Positions 35,917-48,053 of a DNA stretch of 64,000 nt are shown piece after piece. The translations under genes and the position numbers were made by a program. Origin of the DNA: Lolium rigidum (Eukaryota > Streptophyta > Magnoliopsida > Poales > Poaceae); contig NC_061514.1 in assembly GCF_022539505.1 (NCBI RefSeq), positions 324,615,090 to 324,679,089 of the forward strand, written 5' to 3'. Every line of letters begins with the position of its first letter. Position 1 is the first letter of the stretch. The notes under the pieces were generated by a model. That model did not search any database, was not told where the DNA came from, and was given only the letters and a program-made list of their open reading frames with translations.

Positions 35917-36205
35917 TGAAAGATTGCTGCACTAGCCAATTGAACCAAAAGTCCGAACTGATGGAAAGAGACTAGACAGTGTATTTATATTCAACACTCC
36001 CCCTCACGTCTAGGCTATTTTAGTGCTTAGCGTGGGTTCGGTGCGGGCCGCAGAATCTTTTTTGTTTTGTTTGTAAAACTGCGTGAGCAGGGTCTTGAAC
36101 TTGAGACCTCTTGGCTCTGATACCATGAAAGATTGCTGCACTAGCCAATTGAACTAAAAGTCCGAACTGATGAAAAGAGACTAGGCAGTGTATTTATATT
36201 CAACA
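35917..36205 (-). mobile_element. Complete TRIM/SMART retroelement, 289 bp
   Basis: Two 80-base LTRs (35917-35996 and 36126-36205) flanked by the duplication GAAAG (35912-35916 and 36206-36210). On the minus strand the LTRs start TGTTGAATATAAATA and end AATCTTTCA. The primer site TGGTATCAGAGCCAA (36111-36125) follows the 5' LTR and a GTGAGGGGGAG purine tract precedes the 3' LTR. No protein is encoded. The size, TG...CA ends and iMet primer site are those of the tiny terminal-repeat elements described in grasses. Confidence 0.9.
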
Positions 36206-36210
36206 GAAAG

Positions 36211-38383
36211 GTTGGGAGGACATAGCCGATGTGTTGTCAAACGTCAGAAATAAAGAGCTTGCGCAAATCAAGCGGTCTTGGTCGACAAGGGATGCTTCAT
36301 GCATGCTAGCCTTCTTCAGACATGTTGCCATCAGGGCCAACTTTTGGTCCTGTGCGTCTCCTTGCCGGATGGAACCGGAGTACTCCTACCATGATGCTGC
36401 GATTGCCTTTCTCGAACGCCGGAACAAAAATGACGACGACGTACGCGAATGTTGCTGAGTTCATCCACAGGAGAGGAGCACATTCAGAATTAACTGCGTA
36501 TGCAAAATGCGACCACACTGTGGCTGAGTTCATGCGCAGGTGCGCACGTACGCAGCAATGCAGCAGCGGCGCAGACGGGCATTCCATCAGTTGTTCAGTA
36601 AGTAGATAATGTGCATGCATGCTAACATGCAGTCCGACTGGTGTGCGTGACGTTTTCTTCTCCGTGTTCGTCACTCGTCAGCGTCAAATACTCGCATTCG
36701 ACAAGCTAGATATATGCTTAGTCGATCCGTGTTTGTATGATCATTTGATCCGAGCATGTGAGCCAAAGGGATCACTCACGCCTTTATATGAGGGAATAGA
36801 AACCTAGTCCCATTTTTGCAAAAAAAAATACCTAGTCACATTTATAAATACACTTGGCTTCGATCGGTACACCCCTGAACACATTAGGGGCCGAAATCGC
36901 TACATTCCCCTTTACAACTGAGGGTATGATAGTCATTAGTTAGCAAATTTATACTTGCACATAATCTGTAGCCCCTGTTGAAATCCGTATGGCCCATTTG
37001 GATCCCTACACATTCCTACACTTAATAAACTTGACTCGTACATACCCGTATGGTCGCGTGGTGGTCTTGTGATTGTTGTCCACATAATCTGTAGCCCCTG
37101 TTGAAATCCGTCTTCTACCATCGTTGGTGGTGGCTGGCACGAGCGGAGACCGATACGAGCTTCCACTGGGGAGAAATTGGCGGTGGTTCAGTGTTCTTCT
37201 AAAATCTCATCTCGTATGTATATATATAGCCTTCCTTAAATCGGGTCTCATGTCCACGGCCAATCTATCCTCTCAAATCATGCCCCTCTGGAAGCAAGAT
37301 GGGGGCGGCTTCTCCTTTTATAATGGTATTCACCCCATCCATGTGAATCTATCATAGTCATGTTGTTTTCCACAATACAAATGTGATGAAGGCTCATCAG
37401 AAACTGCTCATGGATCCCGTCGAACAGTCAATGACTGAAGTTTATTTTTGTTTGTAAGGTCTGCCAAGCATGACAGAGTGATGTTAACTTAGCAGTATAA
37501 GTGACTCTGCAGCTCCGTCTTGGAATGGAGAGATCTCAAATTGCATCTTTCTTAGTACTAGCATGTATTACGTATTCAGGGAGGTCTGCTTCAACACTTA
37601 GAAACTTCCTCCCCCACAGCCTGAAATTTGATTTCCAGAAAGGGCGTCCTCGAACAATTTGTATTCAGCCAACATGGGGAAACATCAGGTACACGATCTC
37701 TGCATATTCGACCCGACCTTTTGTGGTTAGACGGCCACGGATAAAATATTGCACCCGCATTCTACGGTTGATTTTTATTGAATCTTTTAGCGGGTGTCTC
37801 GCCGATGGATTTTTATTGATTTTTATTGAATCTTCATTGCACACCCTAGGTGGGATACACTCATACACAGATGTAATTGTTGATGTGTTCAACTGAGGAC
37901 ATTGTGTTTAGAATGTCGGAATGCCAATCAATCAATTTTTAGATCCAAGAACAATGAACATTATGTTTTGATCCAACGATATTGTTTTCGCGTCTACACG
38001 AATATGTTGGTAGTATATACTTCATTATGGCATCCAACAACTATGAGCATAAACAATATGTTTACGCCACAAGAGGAGCAAAGGGTTTGCAAGCTTGCAT
38101 ATAGGTACACTGTACACAAACTGTAGTTTGTAATACTGACAATTTCAATGTCTACTTCTGTAACTTGTTTTGAAGAAATGGAAAAAATAAGATACAAAGA
38201 CAACCTGTGACATGATGGTCTGAATCAAATGGCAAAAATAGAATGACTAAAAAAACATTTGGTTTCAGATGCATGCCTGCATGATAGACAATTAGACATC
38301 ACTTCTATTTCTTTCGATATCAAGAGATGTTAACACAGCGTCACAACCTGTAAACTCTAGTTTACTCTTTTTTTTACATTTAG
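36211..38383. other. Low-copy sequence with part of an old duplication
   Basis: A 75-codon plus frame (36231-36458) has no domain I recognise. A 31-bp direct repeat (ATAATCTGTAGCCCCTGTTG core) occurs at about 36959 and 37082. The stretch 37260-37690 matches 42210-42450 joined to 47785-48025. Exon-like pieces may be present; see the candidate exon at 38384. Confidence 0.4.
37260..37690. repeat. Ancient duplication, copy A
   Basis: Shares collinear similarity, with many substitutions and small indels, with the sequence either side of the LINE (42210-42450 and 47785-48025), for example TGATGAAGGC-CATCA-AAACTG-TCATGGATC and CTCTGTCTTGGAA-type blocks. This copy lacks the LINE and so shows the pre-insertion state. 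Confidence 0.65.
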
Positions 38384-38895
38384 GTAATGGCTTGCCAAAC
38401 AGAAGTAATATTACACAAGACCAGAACACAAAACAACCAAAAACTGCAATTACTCACAAATCGGATGGCACTGCTAGTGGAGGCCACTACAGGAATGGCG
38501 ACGTACGCCGAGGGCCGTGGCATACGCCGACGGCCAAATGTCGGGGCCGTCGGCGTATGGCCCGGCACGGCCAGCCAGCGAGTCTCACCCTCGGCGTATC
38601 GTTGCCATCGGCGTAGCGAAGTCTACGCCGAGGGCAGCCCTCGGCATATGTTTGGCCCTAGGCGTAGACAGGGCTACGCCGACGGCCACCCTCGGCGTAG
38701 ACTATTTGTCAAATTTGTCTAATTTTGTAAAAATCATAACTAATTCATATGATGTCAGACAAATGCGTATAAGGTATCAAAATGTTCAGAAAAACATCCC
38801 CTATCCGTTTATGTCAAAATCATGCATATTTGAATCATGTATATCATGTTAATATAGTAACAATTCAAACACTTTCTTATATGTCATCGGGTTCC

Positions 38896-40900
38896 CGTTT
38901 TGGCCAGATGGCGATTTAAACGAAGTCACAAAATCCCGCGGAGCCGCATGGCGCCATTTTATGTGTCCTAGTAACCACTCCAAAAGACGGAATTGGGATA
39001 CGGCAGTTATTTTGGAACACCCTTCACAAACAGGGCTATCAAGTTCGGAGTTCTGTGACTTTTAGGGGAAATGAGAAGGAAACGGTCCGTGACACCGCAT
39101 AGTTTGTCGGAACGAGGCCATATTTGGCACGTGCGTGGTCCCTGGGATGGGAAGCAATGCCCCGGAAGCGGATTTCCAATCCGACCCATGGCCGATGGTT
39201 TTCATTTTCGGGGTGCCAAAACGGGTTTTTTTGTGAACCAGCTACATGAGGCGTATTTTTGTATTGCGCGAGACCTCCGCGTAGTAGTAGGACACCGCCT
39301 CCGCACCACATATCACATGCCATATGTGCGTTCTAGCTATCTGAAAATCCCTGCGGCTTCCTGCTGTGTCTCGCCGAATCCGCTGGAAAGTGACCGGATT
39401 TGAACTAGGGGTACACTTCCCGTCGCTCAATAAATTCTGGGAAAAATGTTTTTAGGTCTACAACTCATCACTTTATGTGCTAAATTTTTTCCGTTTAGCA
39501 CGATGGTGAATGGGTGCAACAGCGCGCCGGTACGGCCATACCGCATCTCCAGTGGGGGCCCGTTTTGGCCGGATGGCAATTTAAACTAAGTTAGAAAATC
39601 CCTTGGAGCCGCATGGCGTCATTTTATGTGTCCTAGTAACCACTCCGAAAGACGGAATTAGGATACAACAATTATTTTGGAAAACCCTTCACAAACAGAG
39701 CTATCACGTCCGGAGTTCTATGGCTTTTAGGACAAATGAGTAGGAAACGGTCCGTGACACCGCATAGTTTGTCGGAACGAGACCATATTTGGCACGTGCG
39801 TGGTCCCTGGGATGGGAAGCAATGCCCCGGAAGCGGATTTCCAATCCGACCCATGGCTGATGGTTTTTTCATTTTCGGGTGCCAAAACGGGTTTTTTTTT
39901 GTGAACCAGCTACATGGGGCGTATTTTTGTATTGCGCGAGACCTCCGTGTACTAGTAGGACACCGCCTCCGCACCACATATCACATGCCATATGTGCGTG
40001 CTAGCTATCTGAAAATCCCTGCGGCTTCCTGCTGTGTCCTGCAGAATCCATTTGGAAAGTGACCGGATTTGAACTAGGGGTACACTTTCCGTCGCTCAAT
40101 AAATTCCGGGAAAAATATTTTTAGGTCTACAACACATCAATTTATGTGCTAAATTTTTTCCGTTTAGCGCGATGGTGAACGGGTGCACCATCGCCCCCGG
40201 TACGGCCATACCGCATCTCCGTGGGGGCCCATTTTGGCCGGATGGCAATTTAAACTAAGTTAGAAAATCCCTTGGAGCCGCATGGCGTCATTTTATGTGT
40301 CCTAGTAACCACTCCAAAAATTGGAATTAGGATACGGCAATTATTTTGGAAAACCCTTCACAAACAGAGCTATCACGTCCGGAGTTCTACGGCTTTTAGG
40401 GCAAATGAGTAGGAAACGGCCTGTGACACCGCATAGTTTGTCGGAACGAGGCCATATTTGGCACATGCGTGGTCCCTGGGAAGGAAGGCATGGCCCCGGG
40501 AGCGAATTTCCAATCCGACCCATGGGCGATGGTTTTTTCATTTTCGGGGTGCCAAAACGAGTTTTTTTTGTGAAGCAGCTACATGAGGCGTATTTTAGTA
40601 TTGCGCGAGATCTCCGCGTAGTGGTAGGACACCGCCTCCGCACCACATATCACATACCATATGTGCGTGCTAACTATCTGGAAATCCCTGCGGCTTCCTG
40701 CGGTGTCCCGCCGAATCCGCTGGAAACTGACCAGATTTGAACTAGGGGTACACTTTCCGTCGCTCAATAAATTCCGCGAAAAATGTTTTTAGGTCTATAA
40801 CACATCACTTTATGTGCTAATTTTTTTCCGTTTAGCATGTTGGCGAATGGTGCACCAGCGTGTCCGGTACGGCCATTTCGCATCTCCCGAGGGGGCCGTT
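38896..40900. repeat. Three tandem ~667-bp units inside the CACTA element
   Basis: Units start at about 38896, 39561 and 40231, each with CGTTTTGGCC (or ATTTTGGCC), and a fourth partial start lies at 40898. The spacing is 665, 670 and 667 bases. In each unit both strands have frames of about 100 codons, but these shift between copies and carry no known domain. Confidence 0.85.
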
Positions 40901-41267
40901 TTGGCCAGATGGTAAGCTGGACGTCATATTTGGATTACTCTAATTTTTAGGTTCAAATGATGATATGGATGTTATATTTAGATTCCTATCATTTTTCTGA
41001 TCGATTTAGACATATTATTTGTGGAATTTCAGTTTTTCGATTTAAAGATATTAATTATTCCTTATTAAATAGAAAAAAACCAAAAATAAAATTATTTTAT
41101 TGTTATTTGAATTCAATATTATTATTCATTGTTACTTATATATTCATTGTTGTTTACTTGAGTAATTTTTTGGAATTCAAAAATAAAGAGTTGTGACATC
41201 ACGGTGCAAGGGTTAATAGGGTTGATATACTATTATTATCAGTAAGGTGTCAATTCTTTAAGGGAAG

Positions 41268-41343
41268 CTCATCCGAATGGAACCAAGAAGTTAAGCGTGC
41301 TGAGGTTGGAGTAGTGTGAAGATGGGTGACCGGCTGGGAAGTT
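41268..41343 (+). pseudogene. 5S rRNA-derived fragment in the CACTA element
   Basis: Contains GAAGTTAAGCGTGCT followed about 20 bases later by GATGGGTGACC and then CTGGGAAGT. This is the order and nearly the spacing of the internal promoter (A box and C box) of plant 5S rRNA genes. The 5' part is diverged and the terminal stem is not preserved, so it is not a functional 5S gene, though the Pol III boxes look largely intact. Confidence 0.7.
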
Positions 41344-42209
41344 TAACCATGATTGTAATTTGACCTAGGATTAAGTGTACTTAGAGTTAAAAGTGTATGG
41401 GTGAAAGATAAGCAAGTAAAAAAAAAAAGAAAAAAAATGGTGTAAAAAAATTAAAATTTGAAAAATTTTAAAACTCTATGCCGACGGCAAAGCCCTCGGC
41501 ATATAAAAAATTATTTTTTTTCGAATTTTTTTTCTGAATTTTTTTTGGAAAAATGAAAATTCAAATTTTTAAAATTTGTATGCCGACGGTTTTGCCGTCG
41601 GCGTAGCGTGCTACGCCGAGGGCCGGGCTACGCCGACGGCAATATTGTCTATGCCGAGGGACCTAAACGCCGACGCCATACGCCGAGGGCTGCCGTCGGC
41701 GTAGCCTATGCCGAGGGCCAGGCGTGGCTATGCCGAGGGCAGCTGGCCGTCGGCGTATGCGTCCATTCCTGTCGTGGGCGGTGTTACTCCACCAGCTCTA
41801 CTTGGAATCTCCGTGTACAAATCAGATGTAAGAACTGAGAAGTACAGTCTGTACTTGTTTGAATTGTTGAAAACTCTTATACATTTTTTCAGAGATGTTT
41901 ATAGTTTTGCGCACCATAGTTAAGAATATTTTGTATTACTGAGGTTTTTACAATGTGGACATTGTCTTTTTTTTGTTTTCCACATCTAGTAAAGGGTACA
42001 CCCTGAAAAATAGGTCCAAAAGCAAATTTCTTGCCTGCAGTGTTCCTCATAGCCAACGTCTGGATTCGGAATCGAGTAGCACCTGTAAGTGCAACAATTC
42101 ATATATGTGTTTGTTCAGTATTCTCCTAATTTCTTATCTTGAATACATAGGTATACCTTATACCTTTACAACTATTTACACTAGCTCAGCTCGGAAATGC
42201 AGTACCCAT

Positions 42210-42450
42210 AATTAATCTATCTCTCGGAGTCAAACCACTTTAGAATCGAGATGGGGACAGCCTTTCCCTTTTATAATAAGAGAATCAACACCCTGTTAAC
42301 TCAGTCCATGTGATATCTATCAGAGTCATCTTGTTTTTCACAGCCTGAGTGTTAAACTGATGAAGGCACATCAAAAACTGGTCATGGATCACGTACAAAT
42401 CAGTTGAACCACTCAAAAAGAACTTGCTAATTGCATGCCTGAAGTCTAAT
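42210..42450. repeat. Ancient duplication, copy B (left part)
   Basis: Matches 37260-37435. The match stops at 42450, where the LINE begins, and resumes at 47785 after its poly-A. Confidence 0.6.
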
Positions 42451-45400
42451 CAGTTGAATCTACTCTATGTGAGGATTTAATAGAGGATGAGGGTATTTCA
42501 CTGGAATTAGATGATCAATTGGAACAGCTAAAGCCGGTTATTTAGGGGGAAAAGACTAGACAAAGGAAAACTTATGACACTAATAATATTCGCAAAAGCA
42601 CTAGGAGGAGAATTAAAAAATAATTTTAATAATGCAGAATCTAAAAGGTATGAATTGGAATCCGGGGGTTTTGGAGATACTGCAAAGCATTTGTTTGTCA
42701 AAGAGGCCATTAGAGATAATAAGTTAGATTTCTAGCCTTGTTGGAGACTGGGAGATCAAATTTCTCTATACCTTTTTTGAATCAATTGGCAGCGGGATAC
42801 AACTATTCTTGGTTTTGTTTACCTCCTCATGGTAGGTCTGGAGGTATTCTAGTGGGAATAAATTCAAATACCTTACAGGTGATAAAGGTTACTACTGGGG
42901 ATTTTTGTGTAAAACTTCACATAAAATGCAAAAGGAATGGTTTTGAATGGATTTTGGTGCCAGTTTATGGGGCTGCCCAAGACTTGCACAAGGATGAATT
43001 TTTAACGGAGTTAGTCAGAATATGTGAGACTGAAACATTACCTATATATGTTGGTAGGTGGTGATTTCAACATTATTCGGAAAAGGAGGAAAAGAATAAT
43101 AATAATTTTAAGGCTCGATGGCCTTTTGTGTTTAATGCCATTATTGAACATTTAAACTTAAGAGAAATTGCTCTTTCGGGGAGGCAATATACGTGGGCGA
43201 GTCGTCGAGACGAACCTACCTATGAGAAGTTACATAGAGTTCTAGCATCAATCTCTTGGGAACAGAAATTTCCGTTAGTGACTGTTCGCGCATTAACAAG
43301 GGCGGAGTCTGATCATACACCGATTCTAATTGACTCAGGGGTCAAAGCTCATCTGGGTAATTGATGTCTACACACGTTTCTATTCCTGTAGACAGTTTTG
43401 GGCCTCCAAGAGCAGAGGTTTGTAGAACAGCAGCAGGTTTCCCTTAAGTGAATCACCCAAGGTTTATCAAACTCAGGGAGGTAGAGGTCAAAGATATCCC
43501 TCTCAAGCAACCCTGCAATTAAGATACAAGAAGTCTCTTGTGTCCCCAACACACCTAATACACTTGTCAGATGTATAGGTGCACTAGTTCGGCGAAGAGA
43601 TAGTGAAATACAAGTAATATGGATGATTATAAGTAGTAATTGCAATCTGAAATAAAAATGGTAGCAAGCGAACATGTAGCAGAACTTGTTGGAAACGGTG
43701 TTTCAATGCTTAGAAACAAGGCCTAGGGATCATACTTTCACTAGTGGACACTCTCAACAATGACCACATAATTGAATAAATAAATGCTACTCTCAAACAC
43801 TCTCTTGTTGGATAACAAACACCATTCATTGTGTAGGGCTGCAAAAGCACACCTCAAGCCGGAGTAAACAAGCTCCACAACATCATAAAGGAATCACACA
43901 CGATGCGCACACTTGTCACCATCACACCGTGGAGAGTAACTCCGGAGTTCATATTAAAGTAACCTCTAGAGTGCATAATAGACAAGAGTAACATCTACAT
44001 ATTCAACTAGATTACAAAGCTCATGATCACATAAAGATCACACCATGGGAGAGAGAGATGAACCACATAGCTACCGGTAGAGCCCTCAGCCTCGGGGAGA
44101 ACTACTCCCTCCTCATCATGGGAGACGACAACGGCGATGAAGATGGCGGTGGTGTCGATGGAGATGACTCCGGGGGCAATTCCCCATCCCGGCGGCGTGC
44201 CGGAACAGAGATTCTGTCCCCCGAAATTTGTCTTCGCGATGGCGGCGGCTACGGAACTCTTCGTGGAATATGACTTATTCCCTTAGGGTTTTCGCATCTG
44301 GGAGAATATATAGGCGAAGAGGCAGCGTCGGGGGAGCCAGGGGGCTCCCTCCCCACATCTGGGCGCGGCAGGGGGCCTGGCCGCGCCGCCCTATGGGGTG
44401 GGCCCCCTGCTGGCCGCCTCCGACTCTTCTTCGATGTTCTGGAATCCTCCGTGGAAAATAGGGCCGTGGGCTTTTGTTTCGACAAATTCCGAGAATATTT
44501 CTGTGCGGGATTTACGAAACTAAAAACAGCGAGAAAACGAGAACTGGCGCTTCGGCATCTTGTTAATAGGTTAGTACCGGAAAATGCATCAAAATGATAT
44601 AAAGTATGAATAAAACATGTAGGTATTGTCATAAAACTAGCATGGAACATAAAAAATTATAGATACGTTGGAGACGTATCAGTAATATCTCAAAATTCTC
44701 TTTTGAGCTACATTGGTTGAAACATGAGGGTTTTTTTTTGAGATGGTACCGAATGAGTGGAATTCGGTGACAAATAGTTTTAATCCTATCGATATTTGGT
44801 TAAATAAATTGAGATATATTAGAAAGTTTCTCAAAGGCTGGGCAAAAAATCAAAGTGGGAAATACAAAAAGGAGAAGGAGAGACTTTTAATTATTATTGA
44901 GCATCTAGATATAAAAGCGGAAACTACTCCATTGACTACGCATGAAAGAGAAGAACTTCAAAAAGCAAATGAGGGATTGAATAAATTAAGAAGGGAGGAA
45001 GAATCTAAGTGGGCTCAACGCGCAAAAGTTAAGCATATCCAAGAAGGGGGAAATAATACGAGATATTTCCATTTGATTGCAAATGGTAAACATCGGAAAA
45101 ATAAAAAATTTCAGTTAGAGCAACAAGAAGGAACAATTGTTGGAGAAGACAATCTTAAAGTGTATATTACTGAATTTTATAAAATATTGTTTGGGCCACC
45201 GGAACCGACCAATATTTCATTTATTGAAGGAGTGGTGCATGATATTCCACAAATTTCAGCTGATGAAAATAATATTCTAACAAATCCTTTTACTGAAGAG
45301 GAGGTGTTTGAAGCGATATCGCAAATGGAACATAATAAAGCACCAGGTCCTGATGGTTTTCCGACGGAATTTTATCAAAAATTTTGGGAAATAATAAAGG

Positions 45401-47774
45401 TGGATTTAATGGCCCTTTTTTATGAGTTGAGTACTGGGGATTTGTCTCTTTACAAACTCAATTTTGGGTCATCACTTTATTACCCAAGAAGGAGGATGCG
45501 GTACAGATTCAACAATATAGACCTATTTGCTTATTAAATGTGTGTTTCAAAAAATTTACAAAAGTAGGAACAAATAGAATAACGGGGATTGCCCCAAAAG
45601 TTATTAGACCAACACAAACTGCATTTATCCCAAGGAGAAATATTTTAGAGGGGGTTGTCATCCTACATGAAACGATTCATGAATTTCATACTAAAAAATT
45701 GGATGGGGTATTATTTAAGATTGATTTCGAGAAAGCTTACGATAAAGTTAAATGGTCTTTCCTACAACAAACTTTGAGAATGAAAAGCTTTGCTCCGGAA
45801 TGGTGTAATTTAATTCAAAAGTTTGTGCAAGGTGGGAGTGTGAGAGTCAAGGTAAATGATGATATTGGTCATTATTTTCAAACAAAGAAAGGTTTGCGGC
45901 AGGAGACCATTTGTTCCCAATGTTATTCAACATTGTTGTAGATATGCTTGCCATCTTAATTGAAAGAGCAAAAAATGATGGTCAGGTTGGAGGGCTTATT
46001 CCTCATCTTGTTGAGGGGGGCATCTCTATACTATAATATGCCGACGACACGATCCTTTTTTTGGAACATGATCTCCTAAAAGCTATGAACATGAAGTTAA
46101 TTTTATGCATATTTAAAGAACTTTCGGGACTAAAAATTAATTTTCATAAAAGTGAGCTTTTTTGTTTTAGAAAGGCTAAGGATGAAGAGGATCAATATAT
46201 GCCGGATCTTTCCCCTTTAGATATTTAGGTATTCCGATCCATTATAGAAAACTAAGGAATTCTGATTGGTATCCAGTTGAAACATGGTTTGAAAGCAAAC
46301 TGGGATGCTGGAAAGGAAAACTTTTATCTTATGGAGATAGATTAGTACTTATTAATTCAGTTTTAACTAGTTTGCCTATGTTCATGTTATCCTTTCTAGA
46401 GATACCTGTTGGGGTAAGGAAACGATTGAATTTCTATAGATCTAGGTTTTTTGGCAATCTGATGAAAATAAGAAAAAATATAGGCTTACAAAATGGAATA
46501 TTGTTTGTCGGCCTAAATATCAAGGCGGGTTAGGTATTGAAGTACTAGAATTAAAAAATAAATTCTTATTGAGAAAATGGTTGTTTAAGTTGCTTAACGA
46601 GGACGGGGTGTGGCATGAGTTGTTACGTAATAAATACTTAAGACATAAGACATTATCGGCAGTACAACCTAAGCCCACAAATTTTTCTTTCTGGAAAGGT
46701 TTAATGCGAGTGAAGGAGGAGTTTTTTACTAGAGGTTTTTTAAAAAAAAATTGGAAATGGAATGAATACTCGTTTCTGGAAAGATGTTTTGTTAGGGAAA
46801 ACCTCTTTGCCAAATCAATATCCGTCATTATATAATATTGTACGTCATAAAGATGTAACGGTAGCTCAGGTGTTAGCCCAAACCCCACTGAATATTAGTT
46901 TCAGACGGGCGCTGTTGGGAAACGGATGGACGGTGCAGTTGCGATTATGCCGAAAACTAATGACGGTAAATTTAAATGATGAGCAGGATCGCTTTGTTTG
47001 GGGATTGACAGCTAATGGTAATTTTACGGTAAAATCGATGTCTGAAGAGCTTATGAGTGATCATACCTCATATTTGAGAAAATATCTGTGGAAAGTTAAA
47101 GTCCCTTTAAAAATTCGAATATTCATGTGGTTCCTTAGTAATAAGGTACTTTTAACTAAAGATAATTTAGCTAAACGGAATTGGAATGGATGTACGAAGT
47201 GTGTTTTTTGTGGTCAACAGGAAACTGTCGAACATCTATTCATTGAGTGTCCTTTAGCTAAACTTCTTTGGCGTACGGTTAATTTCACTTTTGATCTTCC
47301 ACCTCCAACCAATATTACCAATATGTTTGGAAATTGGTTAAATGGAGTAGATAGACAATCTAAAGCCTTTATCCGTATTGGGGTTTGTTCTTTATGTTGG
47401 TCTACTTGGAGGGCAAGAAATGATATTATCTTTAACAAAAAACAATCTTTTCATTATTTGCAGGTTATTCTTATGATGGCCCACTGGATTCAGCTATGGG
47501 CTCTCCTTTCGTCGGAGGGAATACGGGATGCCATGGTTTCTGGATGCACACGGCTCCAGACGGTCGCTCAGGATATCTTGTGCCAGACTGGCTGGCGTCA
47601 TACTAGGAGACTACAGTGATGTGTAGTTTTACTATGTCCTTTTTATTCCGCTGGTTGATTTTTGTATCAACTGTAGGTGATGGTTGAGTTGCGAGCTTTG
47701 TAAGACTAAATTTTACTTCTATGTGCATCATCATGATGCAAGGCCGGTGTTGCACTCCCCATTTTGAAAAAAAA
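42451..47774 (+). mobile_element. LINE with endonuclease and reverse transcriptase, nested insertion
   Basis: About 4.0 kb of LINE plus a 1325-bp solo-LTR insertion and its duplication. Coding order on the plus strand: an endonuclease region (about 42650-43360, with ALLETGRS-like start broken by a stop, GRSGGILVGIN, and the catalytic SDHTPI near its end), reverse transcriptase (44743-46100, with NKAPGPDGFPTEFYQ, FKIDFEKAYDKVKW and YADD at about 46037), then a zinc-binding C-terminus (46762-47619, FCGQQETVEHLFIECP). Several stops and frame changes break it. It ends in an A run at 47767-47774. The flanks TGCATG...CTAAT at 42432-42450 and 47775-47789 look like a degenerate target duplication. 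Confidence 0.8.
43362..44681. mobile_element. Solo LTR nested in the LINE, 1320 bp
   Basis: Starts TGATGTCTACACACG and ends TTGGAGACGTATCA, flanked by the perfect duplication GTAAT (43357-43361 and 44682-44686). The TG...CA ends and 5-bp duplication show it is an LTR left alone by recombination. It split the LINE reading frame just after the SDH motif of the endonuclease. The terminus resembles a sequence I know as abundant in wheat and barley. Confidence 0.85.
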
Positions 47775-47784
47775 TGCATGAATT

Positions 47785-48025
47785 CTAATTTTGTTTCTAA
47801 GGTTTGTAAAAGCATGACAATTTCAAATTAACTTACTAGTTTATACAGCACTATAGCTCTGTCTTGGAACCTAGAGATACCAAACTGCATCTTTAGTAGT
47901 ATGTTTTACAGGAACTCTGTTTTATAGCAAGAAACATATTCATCTCCTGCTGCCACAGCCCGAAAAAATGATTTACAGAGAAGTTCGTCCTTACACAATT
48001 GATCTTCAGAAACACTACATTTCTG
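47785..48025. repeat. Ancient duplication, copy B (right part)
   Basis: Continues the match to 37436-37690 beyond the LINE insertion, including CCACAGCC-GAAA and AGAA-TTCGTCC-type blocks. Confidence 0.6.
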
Positions 48026-48053
48026 GCAAACGAAAACTATTCTCCGGTTCAGT

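Larger units (their letters stand above)
38485..41776. mobile_element. Non-autonomous CACTA (En/Spm) transposon
   Basis: 3292 bp with inverted termini CACTACAGGAATGG (left) and CACGACAGGAATGG (right, minus strand), and a 3-bp duplication GGC (38482-38484 and 41777-41779). Both ends are dense in subterminal repeats of the type TACGCCGACGGC / TACGCCGAGGGC, in both orientations (about 38500-38705 and 41480-41755). No transposase is encoded. The interior is three tandem copies of a ~667-bp unit, an AT-rich stretch and a 5S-rRNA-like fragment. Confidence 0.88.
38384..42084 (+). pseudogene. Candidate disrupted gene: two exons, first split by a CACTA element
   Basis: An exon-like stretch starts after TTTACATTTAG (38383), is interrupted at 38484 by the CACTA element and resumes at 41780, ending at a GTAAGA donor after 41827. 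A second exon-like stretch runs from a CACATCTAG acceptor (41989) to a GTAAGT donor after 42084. Removing the transposon and one GGC duplication, and then the intron, leaves one open frame through both pieces (about 80 codons), including a KGYTLKNRSKSKFLACSV segment. I do not recognise the protein. Either it is a real gene knocked out by the insertion or a chance frame in non-coding RNA. Confidence 0.35.

Noticed and set aside
39071..40740. Repeated ~100-codon frames in the CACTA tandem units as genes
   Set aside because: Both strands are open, the frames shift between copies and no domain or splice context supports coding.
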